From positions 1 through 32,297 of the forward strand of contig JAGRKS010000077.1 of assembly GCA_020442185.1 (NCBI GenBank): a DNA stretch of 32,297 nt, in the 5' to 3' direction. Position numbers and translations under genes: made by a program. Under the pieces are notes generated by a model. That model was not told where the DNA came from and made no database searches. It was given only the letters and a program-made list of their open reading frames with translations. This document shows positions 7,685 to 15,994 of this stretch, in pieces (positions within the stretch are counted from its first letter, which is position 1; the number at the start of each line of letters is the position of its first letter). The stretch is from Hyphomicrobiaceae bacterium. GTDB lineage: Bacteria > Pseudomonadota > Alphaproteobacteria > Rhizobiales > Hyphomicrobiaceae.

Positions 7685-8026
7685 TCAGTGCGTGGACAGG
7701 AAAACGGGCTGATAGTTGCCGTCGTCGTCGACGCTGAACAATTCACGGATGCGCGGGTGCCTCAGGGGCTTGCCGGTCTCGTCCGGCAGCAGGTTCTGCT
7801 CCGAGACATAGGCGACGTATTCGGTTTCGGCGTTCTCGGCGAGCAGATGATAGTAAGGCTGGTTCTTGTCGGGGCGGATCTCCTCTGGAATCGCGAGCCA
7901 CCATTCCTCGGTGTTGTCGAACACCGGATCGATGTCGTAGACGACCCCACGAAACGGGTAGTAACGATGCCTGACAACATCGCCGACCGCGTATTTCGCC
8001 CGGCGGATCTCTGTCTTTCTCGCCAT
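7685..8026 (-). CDS. hspQ: Heat shock protein HspQ
   Basis: A 113-residue protein of the HspQ/YccV-like family. It contains KYAVGDVVRHRYYPFRGVVYDIDP, then EEWWLAIPEEIRP, NQPYYHLLAEN and YVAYVSEQNLLPD, all characteristic of the small beta-barrel fold. In enterobacteria HspQ binds hemimethylated oriC DNA in vitro, influences DnaA turnover and acts as a specificity-enhancing factor for Lon protease. Which of these roles applies here cannot be read from sequence. The length matches the family. A near-consensus promoter lies at 8084-8112. A 6-base-stem hairpin (8055-8070) sits in the predicted leader. I see no obvious heat-shock sigma factor promoter. Confidence 0.93.
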   Translation of the reverse strand: MARKTEIRRAKYAVGDVVRHRYYPFRGVVYDIDPVFDNTEEWWLAIPEEIRPDKNQPYYHLLAENAETEYVAYVSEQNLLPDETGKPLRHPRIRELFSVDDDGNYQPVFLSTH

Positions 8027-8083
8027 TCACAATTGCCCGGAGACGTCGCGGTTCGCGGTGTCTGCACCGCAAGGATCGTGGGC

Positions 8084-8112
8084 ATTCGAACGGAGCTCGC
8101 GCCTTCTGTCAA
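8084..8112 (-). promoter_or_regulatory. Putative sigma-70 type promoter of hspQ
   Basis: On the minus strand, TTGACA (complement of 8107-8112), 17 bases, then TCGAAT (complement of 8084-8089). The -35 matches consensus fully and the -10 four of six. The expected transcript starts about 50 bases upstream of hspQ and would include the GCGGTG/CACCGC hairpin at 8055-8070. Confidence 0.55.
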
Positions 8113-8181
8113 TTGAAAGGCGCACGTCGGCGAGGCAGGCGGCGCGCGGAGAGCAAGCGATCTCTCCACGCCACGCTCCTG

Positions 8182-9237
8182 TCAAAGGCCGTACACGGCC
8201 GCCATCTCGGCATCCTTGGCGGCGACGACGCGGGCGAGATCGACAATCACCTTCGCTTGCTTCCATGTGGCGTCGTCCTGCATCTTGCCGTCGATCATCA
8301 CCGCTCCCGTGCCGTCGGGCATCGCCTCGAGAATGCGCTTGGCGAACGCGACTTCGCTGGCGTCGGGCGAGAACACGCGCTTGGCGATTTCGATCTGGCT
8401 CGGATGCAGCGACCAGGCGCCGAGGCAACCCTGTAGGAACGCATTGCGGAACTGGCTCTCGCACGCAGCAAGATCGGCGAAATCGCCGAATGGCCCGTAG
8501 AAGGGCTTCAATCCATAGGCGAGGCAGGCGTCGACCATCTTGCCGACCGTATAGTGCCAGAGATCCTGCTGGTAGGCGGCGCGCGGCGCCGCGGCGTCCG
8601 CACCGGGATCGGCGAGAACGGCGTAGTCGGGATGACCACCGCCGACGCGTGTCGTCTTCATGCCGCGTGATGCCGCGAGATCGGCCGGGCCAAGGCTCAT
8701 GCCGTGCATGCGCGGGGAGGCGGCCGCGATGGCCTCGACGTTCTTGACGCCTTCGGCGGTCTCGAGAATGGCGTGGATGAGGATCGGCTTGGCAACCGCA
8801 TGGCGCGCTTCGAGCTGGGCGAGAAGCTGGTCGAGGTAATGGATGTCCCACGGCCCTTCGACCTTCGGCAGCATCACGACATCGAGCTTGTCGCCGACGT
8901 TCGAGACGATCTCGATGATATCGTCGAGGACCCAAGGACTGTTGAGGCAGTTGATGCGCGTCCAAAGGCCTGTCGATCCGAAATCGTTGTCGCGCGCCAT
9001 CTTGATGAAGCCGTGACGCGCGGCCTCCTTCTGGTCGGCTGGAATGGCGTCCTCGAGGTTGCCGAGGATGACGTCGACCTTGGGGATCATCTCGCCGAGC
9101 TTGGCCTGGATCTTGGCGTTGTGCGGCGGCACGAAATGGATCATCCGCTCGAGGCGCACGGGAAGTGCGCGGAAGGGCTCGGGAGCACCGATTGCGAGGG
9201 GAGCGAAGTGCTTGGCGGGCGTACGTGTTGCGGTCAT
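8182..9237 (-). CDS. HpcH/HpaI-type CoA ester lyase (malyl-CoA lyase-like)
   Basis: A 351-residue TIM-barrel enzyme of the citrate lyase beta / malyl-CoA lyase family. Family segments are [14 protein letters not shown] (58-70), [12 protein letters not shown] (91-102), VMLPKVEGP (121-129), [15 protein letters not shown] (157-171) with the probable magnesium ligand Glu159, LGPADLAAS (182-190) with probable ligand Asp186, and [11 protein letters not shown] near the C-terminus. Relatives cleave L-malyl-CoA or beta-methylmalyl-CoA to glyoxylate plus acetyl- or propionyl-CoA, or hydrolyse malyl-CoA; they serve the serine cycle, ethylmalonyl-CoA pathway or 3-hydroxypropionate routes. No other genes of those pathways are in the window, so the reaction is inferred by family only. 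The N-terminus (1-30) is longer than in typical malyl-CoA lyases. A consensus-like promoter lies at 9283-9310, and GAGGA precedes the ATG. Confidence 0.85.
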   Translation of the reverse strand: MTATRTPAKHFAPLAIGAPEPFRALPVRLERMIHFVPPHNAKIQAKLGEMIPKVDVILGNLEDAIPADQKEAARHGFIKMARDNDFGSTGLWTRINCLNSPWVLDDIIEIVSNVGDKLDVVMLPKVEGPWDIHYLDQLLAQLEARHAVAKPILIHAILETAEGVKNVEAIAAASPRMHGMSLGPADLAASRGMKTTRVGGGHPDYAVLADPGADAAAPRAAYQQDLWHYTVGKMVDACLAYGLKPFYGPFGDFADLAACESQFRNAFLQGCLGAWSLHPSQIEIAKRVFSPDASEVAFAKRILEAMPDGTGAVMIDGKMQDDATWKQAKVIVDLARVVAAKDAEMAAVYGL

Positions 9238-9282
9238 CGTCGGCGCGTCCTCGGGTGAATTTTGCGGTTTGTGCTGCGGCGC

Positions 9283-9310
9283 AATCTAGAGCCGGTCGCG
9301 GCGCTGTCAA
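9283..9310 (-). promoter_or_regulatory. Putative sigma-70 type promoter of the CoA ester lyase
   Basis: On the minus strand, TTGACA (complement of 9305-9310), 16 bases, then TAGATT (complement of 9283-9288), matching four of six -10 bases. It is placed about 45 bases before the start codon at 9237. Confidence 0.55.
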
Positions 9311-9517
9311 CGCAGGCTGAAGACCGGGTGTCATTTTCACGACCGGCGCGACGGTGATCGTGGCGAGGGGAAGGCAGATCACACGCGGCGGCTCAATTCA
9401 AAGTGAGGCTGCTTGCGTGAACTCCGCGCTCATCCGCGCCGTTCCGAGGGAGCGTTCGGGTAACGGCAAACCAGTTTTTGCCCGCGCCAGGCGCCAGCAA
9501 TTCCCCCAGGAGGACAC

Positions 9518-10096
9518 ATGATCAAAGCACCCAACACCATGCCCCGTCTGCTCGGCCTGTCGGCCATCGCGCTTGGTCTCGCAATGTCACCGATCGCATC
9601 GTCGTCTGTCGAGGCGAAGACGGTCGGCGGCGCCGAAATGTCGGCCCAGAAGAACATCGTCGAGAACGCCTCGAAGTCGAACGATCACGAGACGCTCGTC
9701 AAGGCAGTGAAGGCCGCCGGTCTCGTCGACACGCTGTCGGGAAAGGGTCCCTTCACGGTGTTCGCACCGACGGATGCGGCCTTCGACAAATTACCGAAGG
9801 GTACGCTCGCATCGCTCTTGAAGCCTGAGAACAAGGATCAGTTGGCAAAGATCCTGACCTATCACGTCGTGCCGACCGAAGCGATGAGCGCGGCCGTCGC
9901 CAAGATGATCAAGGACGACAACGGAGCCCACGCAATTCCAACGGTCGCCGGCGGCAAGATCATCGCGAAGATGAAGGGCGACAGCATCACTTTGACGGAC
10001 GAGAGCGGCAACACGGCTCGGGTGACGATCGCCGACGTCAAGCAGTCGAATGGCGTCATTCACGTCATCGACCACGTGCTGCTTCCGAAGAGCTGA
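9518..10096 (+). CDS. Secreted fasciclin (FAS1) domain protein
   Basis: A 192-residue protein with an N-terminal export signal (LLGLSAIALGLAMSPIA, then SSSVEA) and one FAS1 domain covering about 45-192. The two conserved FAS1 boxes are visible: GPFTVFAPTDAAFDKLP (H1) and the closing NGVIHVIDHVLLPK (H2), with ILTYHVVP between them. FAS1 domains mediate cell or matrix adhesion in eukaryotes; the roles of bacterial single-domain forms are mostly unknown. A strong AGGAGG ribosome binding site stands five bases before the ATG at 9518, and an ideal terminator follows at 10132. It is therefore probably a well-expressed single-gene unit, divergent from the CoA ester lyase. Confidence 0.93.
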   Translation: MIKAPNTMPRLLGLSAIALGLAMSPIASSSVEAKTVGGAEMSAQKNIVENASKSNDHETLVKAVKAAGLVDTLSGKGPFTVFAPTDAAFDKLPKGTLASLLKPENKDQLAKILTYHVVPTEAMSAAVAKMIKDDNGAHAIPTVAGGKIIAKMKGDSITLTDESGNTARVTIADVKQSNGVIHVIDHVLLPKS

Positions 10097-10129
10097 TCTT
10101 CGGATCGTTTGGAGGCATTTCGTGTAAGG

Positions 10130-10165
10130 AGCCCGGCGGAAAACCGCCGGGTTCCATTCTTTATT
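10130..10165 (+). terminator. Rho-independent terminator of the fasciclin gene
   Basis: A perfect eight-base stem, CCCGGCGG (10132-10139), AAAA loop, CCGCCGGG (10144-10151), followed by the T-rich TTCCATTCTTTATT. It lies 35 bases after the stop codon. Confidence 0.85.
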
Positions 10166-10238
10166 GCGTTCGTCGGCAAATGTGGAGGCGAACGGGTGTC
10201 CGTCACCCATCACCCGTCACGGCGCGACGGACGCAGTC

Positions 10239-10811
10239 CTACATGCGAATGACGGCACCGGCGATCGAGCGGGCGCGTGTGCGCACCCGGCCGCCGTCAT
10301 TGCCCGACTGCACGAGCCAACGGCCATTTGCTGCCTGCCCGACAATCTGGCCGACGTGGTGGCGCCAGACGACGACGGCGCCGACCTGCGGAGAAGCCGC
10401 ACTGCCGTAGTTGCGCCAGTTCCATGCGACGTTGAGGTGGGAACCGCCGCCGCGCTGGGTGCGCATCCACCAGCCGCACCACTTGCGCGGACGACCGCCG
10501 GCGCTATAGCGCGCACCGGACGAATAGCTCGAATAGCCGAGCGAGCTGCGCTGTTCCGACCAGTCGCGGTTCGCGGTGCGACGGGTGCGGACGCGGCGGT
10601 TGCTCGAGTTGCGGACGCGGCGGTCGCTGCGATAGGCCCGGCGCGAAACGCGCTTGCGTGAACTGTAGACCTTTTTGCGGCTGGCCTTCTTGTAGATCTT
10701 CTTGTGAACCTGCCCGTGATAGGACTTCGTCGACGGCCGCGCATCGGCAGATGTCGCGAGAACCGGCAGCACGAACAGTGCTGCGATGAGTGCGAGTAGT
10801 CTCATGGTCAT
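10239..10811 (-). CDS. Small secreted basic protein with CHAP/NlpC-like C-terminus
   Basis: 190 residues. The N-terminus is a signal peptide (LLALIAALFVLPVLATSADA). Residues 25-85 are very rich in Lys, Arg, Ser and Tyr. The C-terminal 85 residues contain WCGWWM, then GSHLNVAWNWRNYGSAASPQVGAVVVWRHHVGQIVG and NGRWLVQSGND. The cysteine, the PQVGAVVVW turn and the histidine in HHVGQIVG follow the Cys-His layout of CHAP/NlpC-P60 amidases, so cell-wall binding or cleavage is possible. I cannot confirm activity. The ATG at 10811 has GGGGA seven bases upstream; a second ATG is at 10805. Similar small proteins are common and uncharacterised in this order. It is transcribed away from fabD. Confidence 0.75.
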   Translation of the reverse strand: MTMRLLALIAALFVLPVLATSADARPSTKSYHGQVHKKIYKKASRKKVYSSRKRVSRRAYRSDRRVRNSSNRRVRTRRTANRDWSEQRSSLGYSSYSSGARYSAGGRPRKWCGWWMRTQRGGGSHLNVAWNWRNYGSAASPQVGAVVVWRHHVGQIVGQAANGRWLVQSGNDGGRVRTRARSIAGAVIRM

Positions 10812-11269
10812 TTGTTTTTCCCCATTTCATTGACGCTCTTGAGGTGGGGTGGCCTATCGCCCTTCCTTTGCGGCGGAATCAAGAGCACTTAGTCTTGGTG
10901 CGACGAAACGTGGCGACACAACAGAGCCTTGGCGGCTTCTGGCGATTGCGGACTTTAACGTTGCGGCGCAGCATTCCCCGGCCAGATTTTGCGATGCCGA
11001 ACAAGGCCTTCACGCGTGGTGAGGCAGGCCTTTCGCGCAACGACGCGCGGTAACGGCATGCAACAATTGAAACAACTCGTGAAGCCTGCTGATCGTGGTT
11101 CAGGACGCTAGTCGCGCGATTGCGGCTCGCGACGTTCGGACACTGCGCCGGCGCAAACGAGGGGCCTGCAACCGAACACGCAAGGCGAAACGCGAGAGCC
11201 GCAGGCTTGACTCCGCCGCGGCGCCCGTGGCTAGAACCGCGGTGACTTCAGTGAGACGGACGGGGACAG
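10812..11269. other. Divergent intergenic region before fabD
   Basis: 458 bases between the small secreted protein and fabD. No gene is supported. A candidate fabD promoter sits at 11207-11236. The rest shows no repeats or strong stems. Confidence 0.5.
11207..11236 (+). promoter_or_regulatory. Putative promoter of fabD
   Basis: TTGACT (11207-11212), 18 bases, CTAGAA (11231-11236). It lies 34 bases before the fabD ATG. The -35 matches five of six bases; the -10 is weak. Confidence 0.4.
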
Positions 11270-12229
11270 ATGGCAACGGCATTCGTATTTCCGGGACAAG
11301 GCAGCCAGGACGTCGGCATGGGCCGCGCACTTGCGGAGAATTTCGCCGTCGCGCGCGATGTGTTCGACGAGGTTGATGCCGCACTTGGACAGAAGCTCTC
11401 GGCGATCATGTGGGAAGGTCCCAAGGAGACGCTGACGCTGACCGAGAATGCCCAACCGGCACTGATGGCAGTTTCGATGGCCGTGATGCGCGTGCTCGAA
11501 CACGAGACGGGTTTCAACCTCGCGGATCGGGTGAAATTCGTCGCTGGCCATTCGCTTGGCGAATACTCCGCCCTCGCGGCCGCAGGCGCATTTTCTCTCG
11601 CCGATACCGCGCGCCTCTTGAAGCTCCGCGGACAAGCCATGCAGAAGGCGGTCCCGGTCGGAGAGGGTGCGATGGCGGCCCTGCTTGGCGTCGGCCTCGA
11701 GGTCGCGCGTCAGGTGGCGGAGGCGGCTGCCGCTCCGGGCAAGGATACGGGCGACGTATGCCAGATCGCCAATGACAATGATCCGACGCAGGTTGTACTT
11801 TCGGGCCACAAACGCGCGATCGATCGTGTCGCGGAAGTTGGCAAGCCGCTTGGCGTGCGCCGCGCGATGCCGCTGCCGGTTTCCGCGCCGTTTCATTGTG
11901 CGCTGATGCAACCAGCCGCTGACGCGATGGCCGAAGCCCTGGCGAATGTCGAGATCAGGACGCCGTCAGTCCCCGTCGTCGCCAATGTCCTGGCGGCGGC
12001 GATTTCAGATCCCGACGAGATCCGCCGCCGTCTGGTCGAGCAGGTGACAGGCACTGTGCGCTGGCGCGAATGCGTCGAGTACATGGCCCGCAATGGCATC
12101 ACCGAGGTCTATGAAATCGGCGCCGGCAAAGTCCTTGCGGGGCTCGTCGGGCGCATCGACAAGTCGGTTTCGGCGCGCAGCATCGGCACGCCGGACGATG
12201 TCGCGGCCGTGACGACGTTGTTCGCCTGA
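11270..12229 (+). CDS. fabD: Malonyl-CoA:ACP S-malonyltransferase FabD
   Basis: A 319-residue cytoplasmic enzyme that moves malonyl from CoA to acyl carrier protein, supplying extender units for fatty acid synthesis. It begins AFVFPGQGSQ; the nucleophile Ser95 is in GHSLGEYS, the catalytic His210 in SAPFHCALM, and QPALMA (62-67) forms the oxyanion region. The length is typical. It is the first gene of the fab cluster, 241 bases before fabG, with a candidate promoter just upstream. Confidence 0.98.
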   Translation: MATAFVFPGQGSQDVGMGRALAENFAVARDVFDEVDAALGQKLSAIMWEGPKETLTLTENAQPALMAVSMAVMRVLEHETGFNLADRVKFVAGHSLGEYSALAAAGAFSLADTARLLKLRGQAMQKAVPVGEGAMAALLGVGLEVARQVAEAAAAPGKDTGDVCQIANDNDPTQVVLSGHKRAIDRVAEVGKPLGVRRAMPLPVSAPFHCALMQPAADAMAEALANVEIRTPSVPVVANVLAAAISDPDEIRRRLVEQVTGTVRWRECVEYMARNGITEVYEIGAGKVLAGLVGRIDKSVSARSIGTPDDVAAVTTLFA

Positions 12230-12470
12230 AGCAACCCTCGCCGCGTTCGCGTGCCTCGCTTCTTCGGTTTGCCCGCACTACGGCTATTCGGTGCGCTCGA
12301 CGGGCGATCTGCCCACACCATCGGCCTGATGGGAGTCGAGATCGAGGCGCGGAGGGCCGGAGCGACGCGTGCGCCCGACGGAATGGAGATGATCCGCTTG
12401 CTTGACGCTGGCGGTCCGCTCGCGCACAAAGCAGCCAGTTCAACCGACCAAATTCCAGGAAACCACGCTC

Positions 12471-13217
12471 ATGTTCGATCTGACGGGTAAAACGGCGCTC
12501 GTGACCGGTGCCACGGGTGGCATCGGCAGCGAAATCGCGCGGGCGTTCCACGCCGCTGGCGCCACGGTCGCCATCTCGGGCCGCCAGGTGGACAAGCTCG
12601 AGGCCCTGAAGGCCGAACTTGGCGATCGCATCGTCGTCACGCCCTGCGACCTCGGCAACCGCGAGCAGGTGGGCCGCCTCATAGACGAGGCCATCAAGGC
12701 CCTCGGCGGCCGCCTCGACATTCTGGTCAACAACGCAGGCCTGACGCGCGACAACCTCTTCATGGTCATGAAGGATGAGCAATGGGACGAAGTCATCGCG
12801 GTCAACCTGACGTCGACATTCATGCTGATGCGGGCCGGCGCGCGGCACATGATGCGCTCCAAGACGGGGTACGGCCGGATCATTAATATCGCGTCGGTTT
12901 CGGGCGTTTTCGGCAATCCGGGTCAAGGCAACTATGCCGCGTCCAAGGCCGGCATGATCGGCATGACGAAATCCCTGGCGCGCGAAGTGGCCTCGCGCGG
13001 CATCACGGCGAACTCGATCGCGCCCGGTTTCATCAAGACGGCCATGACGGAAGCGCTGAACGACAAGCAGACCGAGGAGATCGCCAAGATGATCCCCGCA
13101 CAACGCTTCGGCGCGCCTGGAGACATTGCCGCCGCGGCCCTCTATCTGGCGAGCCAGGAGGCGTCCTACGTCACCGGCCAGACCCTGCACGTCAATGGTG
13201 GAATGGCCATGATCTGA
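12471..13217 (+). CDS. fabG: 3-oxoacyl-ACP reductase FabG
   Basis: A 248-residue short-chain dehydrogenase that reduces 3-oxoacyl-ACP with NADPH. The cofactor loop TGATGGIG is at 12-19 and NNAG at 87-90. The catalytic triad Ser142, Tyr155 and Lys159 has the exact family spacing. The C-terminus YVTGQTLHVNGGMAMI is typical. The start at 12471 is chosen for length and homology, with AGGA ten bases upstream; an in-frame upstream extension to 12402 looks non-coding. The 241-base fabD-fabG gap holds no gene. Confidence 0.98.
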   Translation: MFDLTGKTALVTGATGGIGSEIARAFHAAGATVAISGRQVDKLEALKAELGDRIVVTPCDLGNREQVGRLIDEAIKALGGRLDILVNNAGLTRDNLFMVMKDEQWDEVIAVNLTSTFMLMRAGARHMMRSKTGYGRIINIASVSGVFGNPGQGNYAASKAGMIGMTKSLAREVASRGITANSIAPGFIKTAMTEALNDKQTEEIAKMIPAQRFGAPGDIAAAALYLASQEASYVTGQTLHVNGGMAMI

Positions 13218-13545
13218 CCGCGGGGGAACCTGCGGGCGGGATGCCTGCGCCGGCCGGCTGTTGCCTCCGGGCAGCGGACGGCGGGCGTTGCTGCACTGCA
13301 CCGGCGCTGGTCAAGCCCCGGGAAGTATGTTAACGAGCCGACGGTTTTCGGCTGCGGAAACTGGGGAAAAACCCGGCGACCAAGGGCTCGGCCGATGCCT
13401 CTGGTGCAGGACTCAGATACCGGCAGACAGCTTGACTTGCTTGGGCGCGTCTGCCCGGACCCTGTAAGGAGGCACCGGCACGGAACACGACCGGCTGGTA
13501 CCTGAACAACAACCTCTTTTGAGCTTAAGGACGCGAGGGAATACG
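13218..13545. other. Intergenic region between fabG and acpP
   Basis: 328 bases without a gene. A TTGACT at 13432-13437 has no -10 at usable spacing, so I do not call a promoter, though acpP often has its own. Only short weak stems are seen. Confidence 0.4.
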
Positions 13546-13788
13546 ATGAGCGATGTCGCTGAGCGCGTGAAGAAGATCGTGGTGGAGCATCTGGGTGTCG
13601 AGGCCGAAAAGGTCACCGACAACGCCAGCTTCATCGACGACCTCGGCGCCGATAGCTTGGATACGGTCGAGCTGGTCATGGCATTCGAGGAGGAGTTCGG
13701 CTGCGAAATCCCGGACGATGCCGCCGAGCACATTCTAACAGTCGGTGACGCGGTGAAGTTTCTCGAGAAGAACGCCAGCGCCGCCTAA
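13546..13788 (+). CDS. acpP: Acyl carrier protein AcpP
   Basis: 80 acidic residues, the carrier for all intermediates of fatty acid synthesis. The phosphopantetheine attachment serine is Ser37 in [19 protein letters not shown], the canonical ACP site. The start at 13546 is preceded by GAGGGA five bases upstream, which decides it over an in-frame upstream codon at 13519. It lies between fabG and fabF as in most proteobacteria. A strong hairpin follows the stop, so acpP may be largely a separate transcript, as expected for a very abundant protein. Confidence 0.98.
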   Translation: MSDVAERVKKIVVEHLGVEAEKVTDNASFIDDLGADSLDTVELVMAFEEEFGCEIPDDAAEHILTVGDAVKFLEKNASAA

Positions 13789-13803
13789 TTTGTCGTGAAC
13801 TGG

Positions 13804-13848
13804 ACGGCCCGCACCCCGCGCCTTCGTGGCCGGGCTGCGGGCCGTTTC
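13804..13848 (+). terminator. Hairpin terminator downstream of acpP
   Basis: A perfect nine-base stem, ACGGCCCGC (13804-13812) with GCGGGCCGT (13837-13845), with a further pairable CCC/GGG inside. Only TTT closes it (the T at 13845 plus TT), so termination may be partial. It starts 16 bases after the acpP stop. Confidence 0.6.
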
Positions 13849-14475
13849 AGCGTCTGCAGCCGGTTGCTATCCGCTGTCTCGACAGTTGGTTGGCGTGTGC
13901 CCCGCGATGACGTGCTCCGGGTGCGCGCGGGATAACCGAATCGCTTGCCGCCCAACAGTCATGCTGCGTCGAAGGTGTTGCGCCGGACATGACACGGCGA
14001 ACGCTTGCGCCGCGGTTGTTGGCCGATCTCTGCAATCGAGATGTGGAAAGATTGTCGGGTGCCCTGATGACGATTGGGCGCTCCACGAGGGTCCCCCACG
14101 GGACGAACACCGCGCCGCTGGACGGCGGGATGGCTGCCGGACATGAGCCGCGCTGACCCGAAGAATACTCGTTAGCGACTGAAATTCACTTGGTTTTCAA
14201 GCTTTTTGTGGCTTGCCCTGCCAGTCCGGGCAAGCCAGCAACCGCCGGCTGCGAACGGTCCCGCCTCGGCCGTAGCTGGTCCCGATACCGCCGACCCCGC
14301 CAGATCTGGCCGATGGGCGTCCGCAAAAGTCCTGTCGCGTCGCGGCATCGTGATTTTTCCTGTTGCCCGAGGCATCGGCCGCGCGCTACGCGGTCACTGC
14401 AACATATGCGGTCGGGCCGTGCGCTAAGCGGGTCAAGTGCGCCGCATCCGAACAATTGATCATGGGGTCGCCCTT
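13849..14475. other. Long untranslated stretch before fabF with a perfect hairpin
   Basis: More than 600 bases without a supportable gene; the possible frames show no family-like sequence or codon pattern. A perfect nine-base stem, GGCTTGCCC (14210-14218) with GGGCAAGCC (14228-14236), follows a locally T-rich run. It has no T-run after it on either strand. See findings. Confidence 0.5.
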
Positions 14476-15738
14476 ATGCGCCGTGTCGTCGTCACTGGTC
14501 TCGGTCTCGTTACTCCGCTCGGTTGCGGTGTCGAAACCTCGTGGAAGCGTTTGCTGGATGGCCAGAGCGGTGCGCGGCGGATCGAAGAATTCGATGCCTC
14601 GGATTTGGCGTGCCAGATCGCGAGCTTCGTGCCCCGCGGCGCACTCGCAGACGGCAAGTTCAACGGCGACGACTGGATGGAGCCGAAGGAGCAGCGCAAG
14701 GTCGACGACTTCATCATCTACGCGATGGCGGCGGCCGATCAGGCGATCAAGGATTCTGGCTTCACGGCCGACACGATCGAGAAGCAGGAGACCACCGGCG
14801 TCCTGATCGGCTCCGGCATTGGCGGGTTGTCGGGTATCGCCGACACATCGTTGTTGCTGAAGGACAAGGGACCGCGCCGCATCTCCCCGTTCTTCATCCC
14901 CGGCCGGCTGATCAATCTGGCGGCGGGCTACGTCTCGATCCGCCACGGTCTGAAGGGGCCGAACCATGCCGTCGTCACCGCCTGCGCGACCGGCACGCAT
15001 GCGATCGGCGATGCCGCGCGTCTCGTCGCGCTGGGCGATGCCGAGGTGATGGTCGCCGGCGGCACCGAGAGCCCCATCTGCCGCATCGGCATGGCCGGCT
15101 TCATCGCGTGCCGAGCGCTCTCGACGGGCTTCAACGACAACCCGACCAAGGCATCGCGCCCCTACGACAAGGATCGCGACGGCTTCGTCATGGGCGAAGG
15201 TGCGGGCGTCGTCGTGCTCGAAAGCCTCGAGCATGCCAAGGCGCGCGGCGCGAAAATCTATGCCGAGGTGATCGGCTATGGCATGTCGGGCGATGCGTTC
15301 CACATCACGGCGCCGGCGGAAAGTGGCGACGGTGCCTTCCGCTGCATGCGCGCCGCCTTGAAGAGTGCCGGCATCTCGACGAGCGACATCGATTACATCA
15401 ACGCCCACGGCACCTCGACGCCGATGGGTGACGAGATCGAACTAGGTGCGGTCGAACGCCTGTTCGGCAACACAGCGGGCAAGGTTGCGATGTCTTCGAC
15501 GAAGTCGGCGATCGGCCATTTGCTCGGAGCAGCCGGTGCGGTCGAGGCGGTCTTTTCGATCCTGGCGATGCGCGACAATATTGCGCCGCCAACCCTCAAT
15601 CTCGACAATCCTTCGATTGAGACGGTCATCGACCTCGTTCCGCACACGGCGACCCCGCGTGAGATCAATACGGTTCTGTCGAATTCCTTCGGTTTCGGTG
15701 GCACGAACGCCTCGATCGTTCTACGGCGGGTCGCATAA
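14476..15738 (+). CDS. fabF: 3-oxoacyl-ACP synthase II FabF
   Basis: A 420-residue condensing enzyme (KAS II) that elongates acyl-ACP with malonyl-ACP and contributes to cis-unsaturated chain formation. The triad is Cys170 (TACATGTHA), His311 (NAHGTSTPMGD) and His348 (TKSAIGHLLGAAGA), each eight residues later than in the E. coli enzyme. The C-terminus has NSFGFGGTNAS. The ATG at 14476 begins MRRVVVTGLG; a GTG upstream at 14437 adds 13 residues not seen in the family. It is followed 256 bases later by mltG. Confidence 0.98.
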   Translation: MRRVVVTGLGLVTPLGCGVETSWKRLLDGQSGARRIEEFDASDLACQIASFVPRGALADGKFNGDDWMEPKEQRKVDDFIIYAMAAADQAIKDSGFTADTIEKQETTGVLIGSGIGGLSGIADTSLLLKDKGPRRISPFFIPGRLINLAAGYVSIRHGLKGPNHAVVTACATGTHAIGDAARLVALGDAEVMVAGGTESPICRIGMAGFIACRALSTGFNDNPTKASRPYDKDRDGFVMGEGAGVVVLESLEHAKARGAKIYAEVIGYGMSGDAFHITAPAESGDGAFRCMRAALKSAGISTSDIDYINAHGTSTPMGDEIELGAVERLFGNTAGKVAMSSTKSAIGHLLGAAGAVEAVFSILAMRDNIAPPTLNLDNPSIETVIDLVPHTATPREINTVLSNSFGFGGTNASIVLRRVA

Positions 15739-15994
15739 GGCTAGGGGGGCCTTATCGCCGATCGGGGGGCGAGGAGGAGCCGCCTCCCGCGTCACGAAGG
15801 CGGCTGGCAGGGGCTGGCCGACGAGGGGATCTGCCGGGGCAACGTCAGGACGCCGGGCTTACCGACATGTTTGCTCTCAGGTGCAGCCTGGCGGTACGCC
15901 GTTTTGCCATATTTCGAACGTCCGTTAGACAGTCCCCCGGAGCGTGACATAACGGAAGGGTCGGGGGCCAGTCTGCCCGTATGAACAGCATTCG

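Noticed and set aside
7276..7746. 156-codon minus-strand frame containing repeated LLAPSDSP peptides
   Set aside because: The peptide repeat is a by-product of the 51-base DNA repeat (a multiple of three). The frame overlaps hspQ and has no family resemblance.
13432..13467. Possible acpP promoter (TTGACT with CTGTAA)
   Set aside because: The spacing of 24 bases is too long for a sigma-70 promoter.
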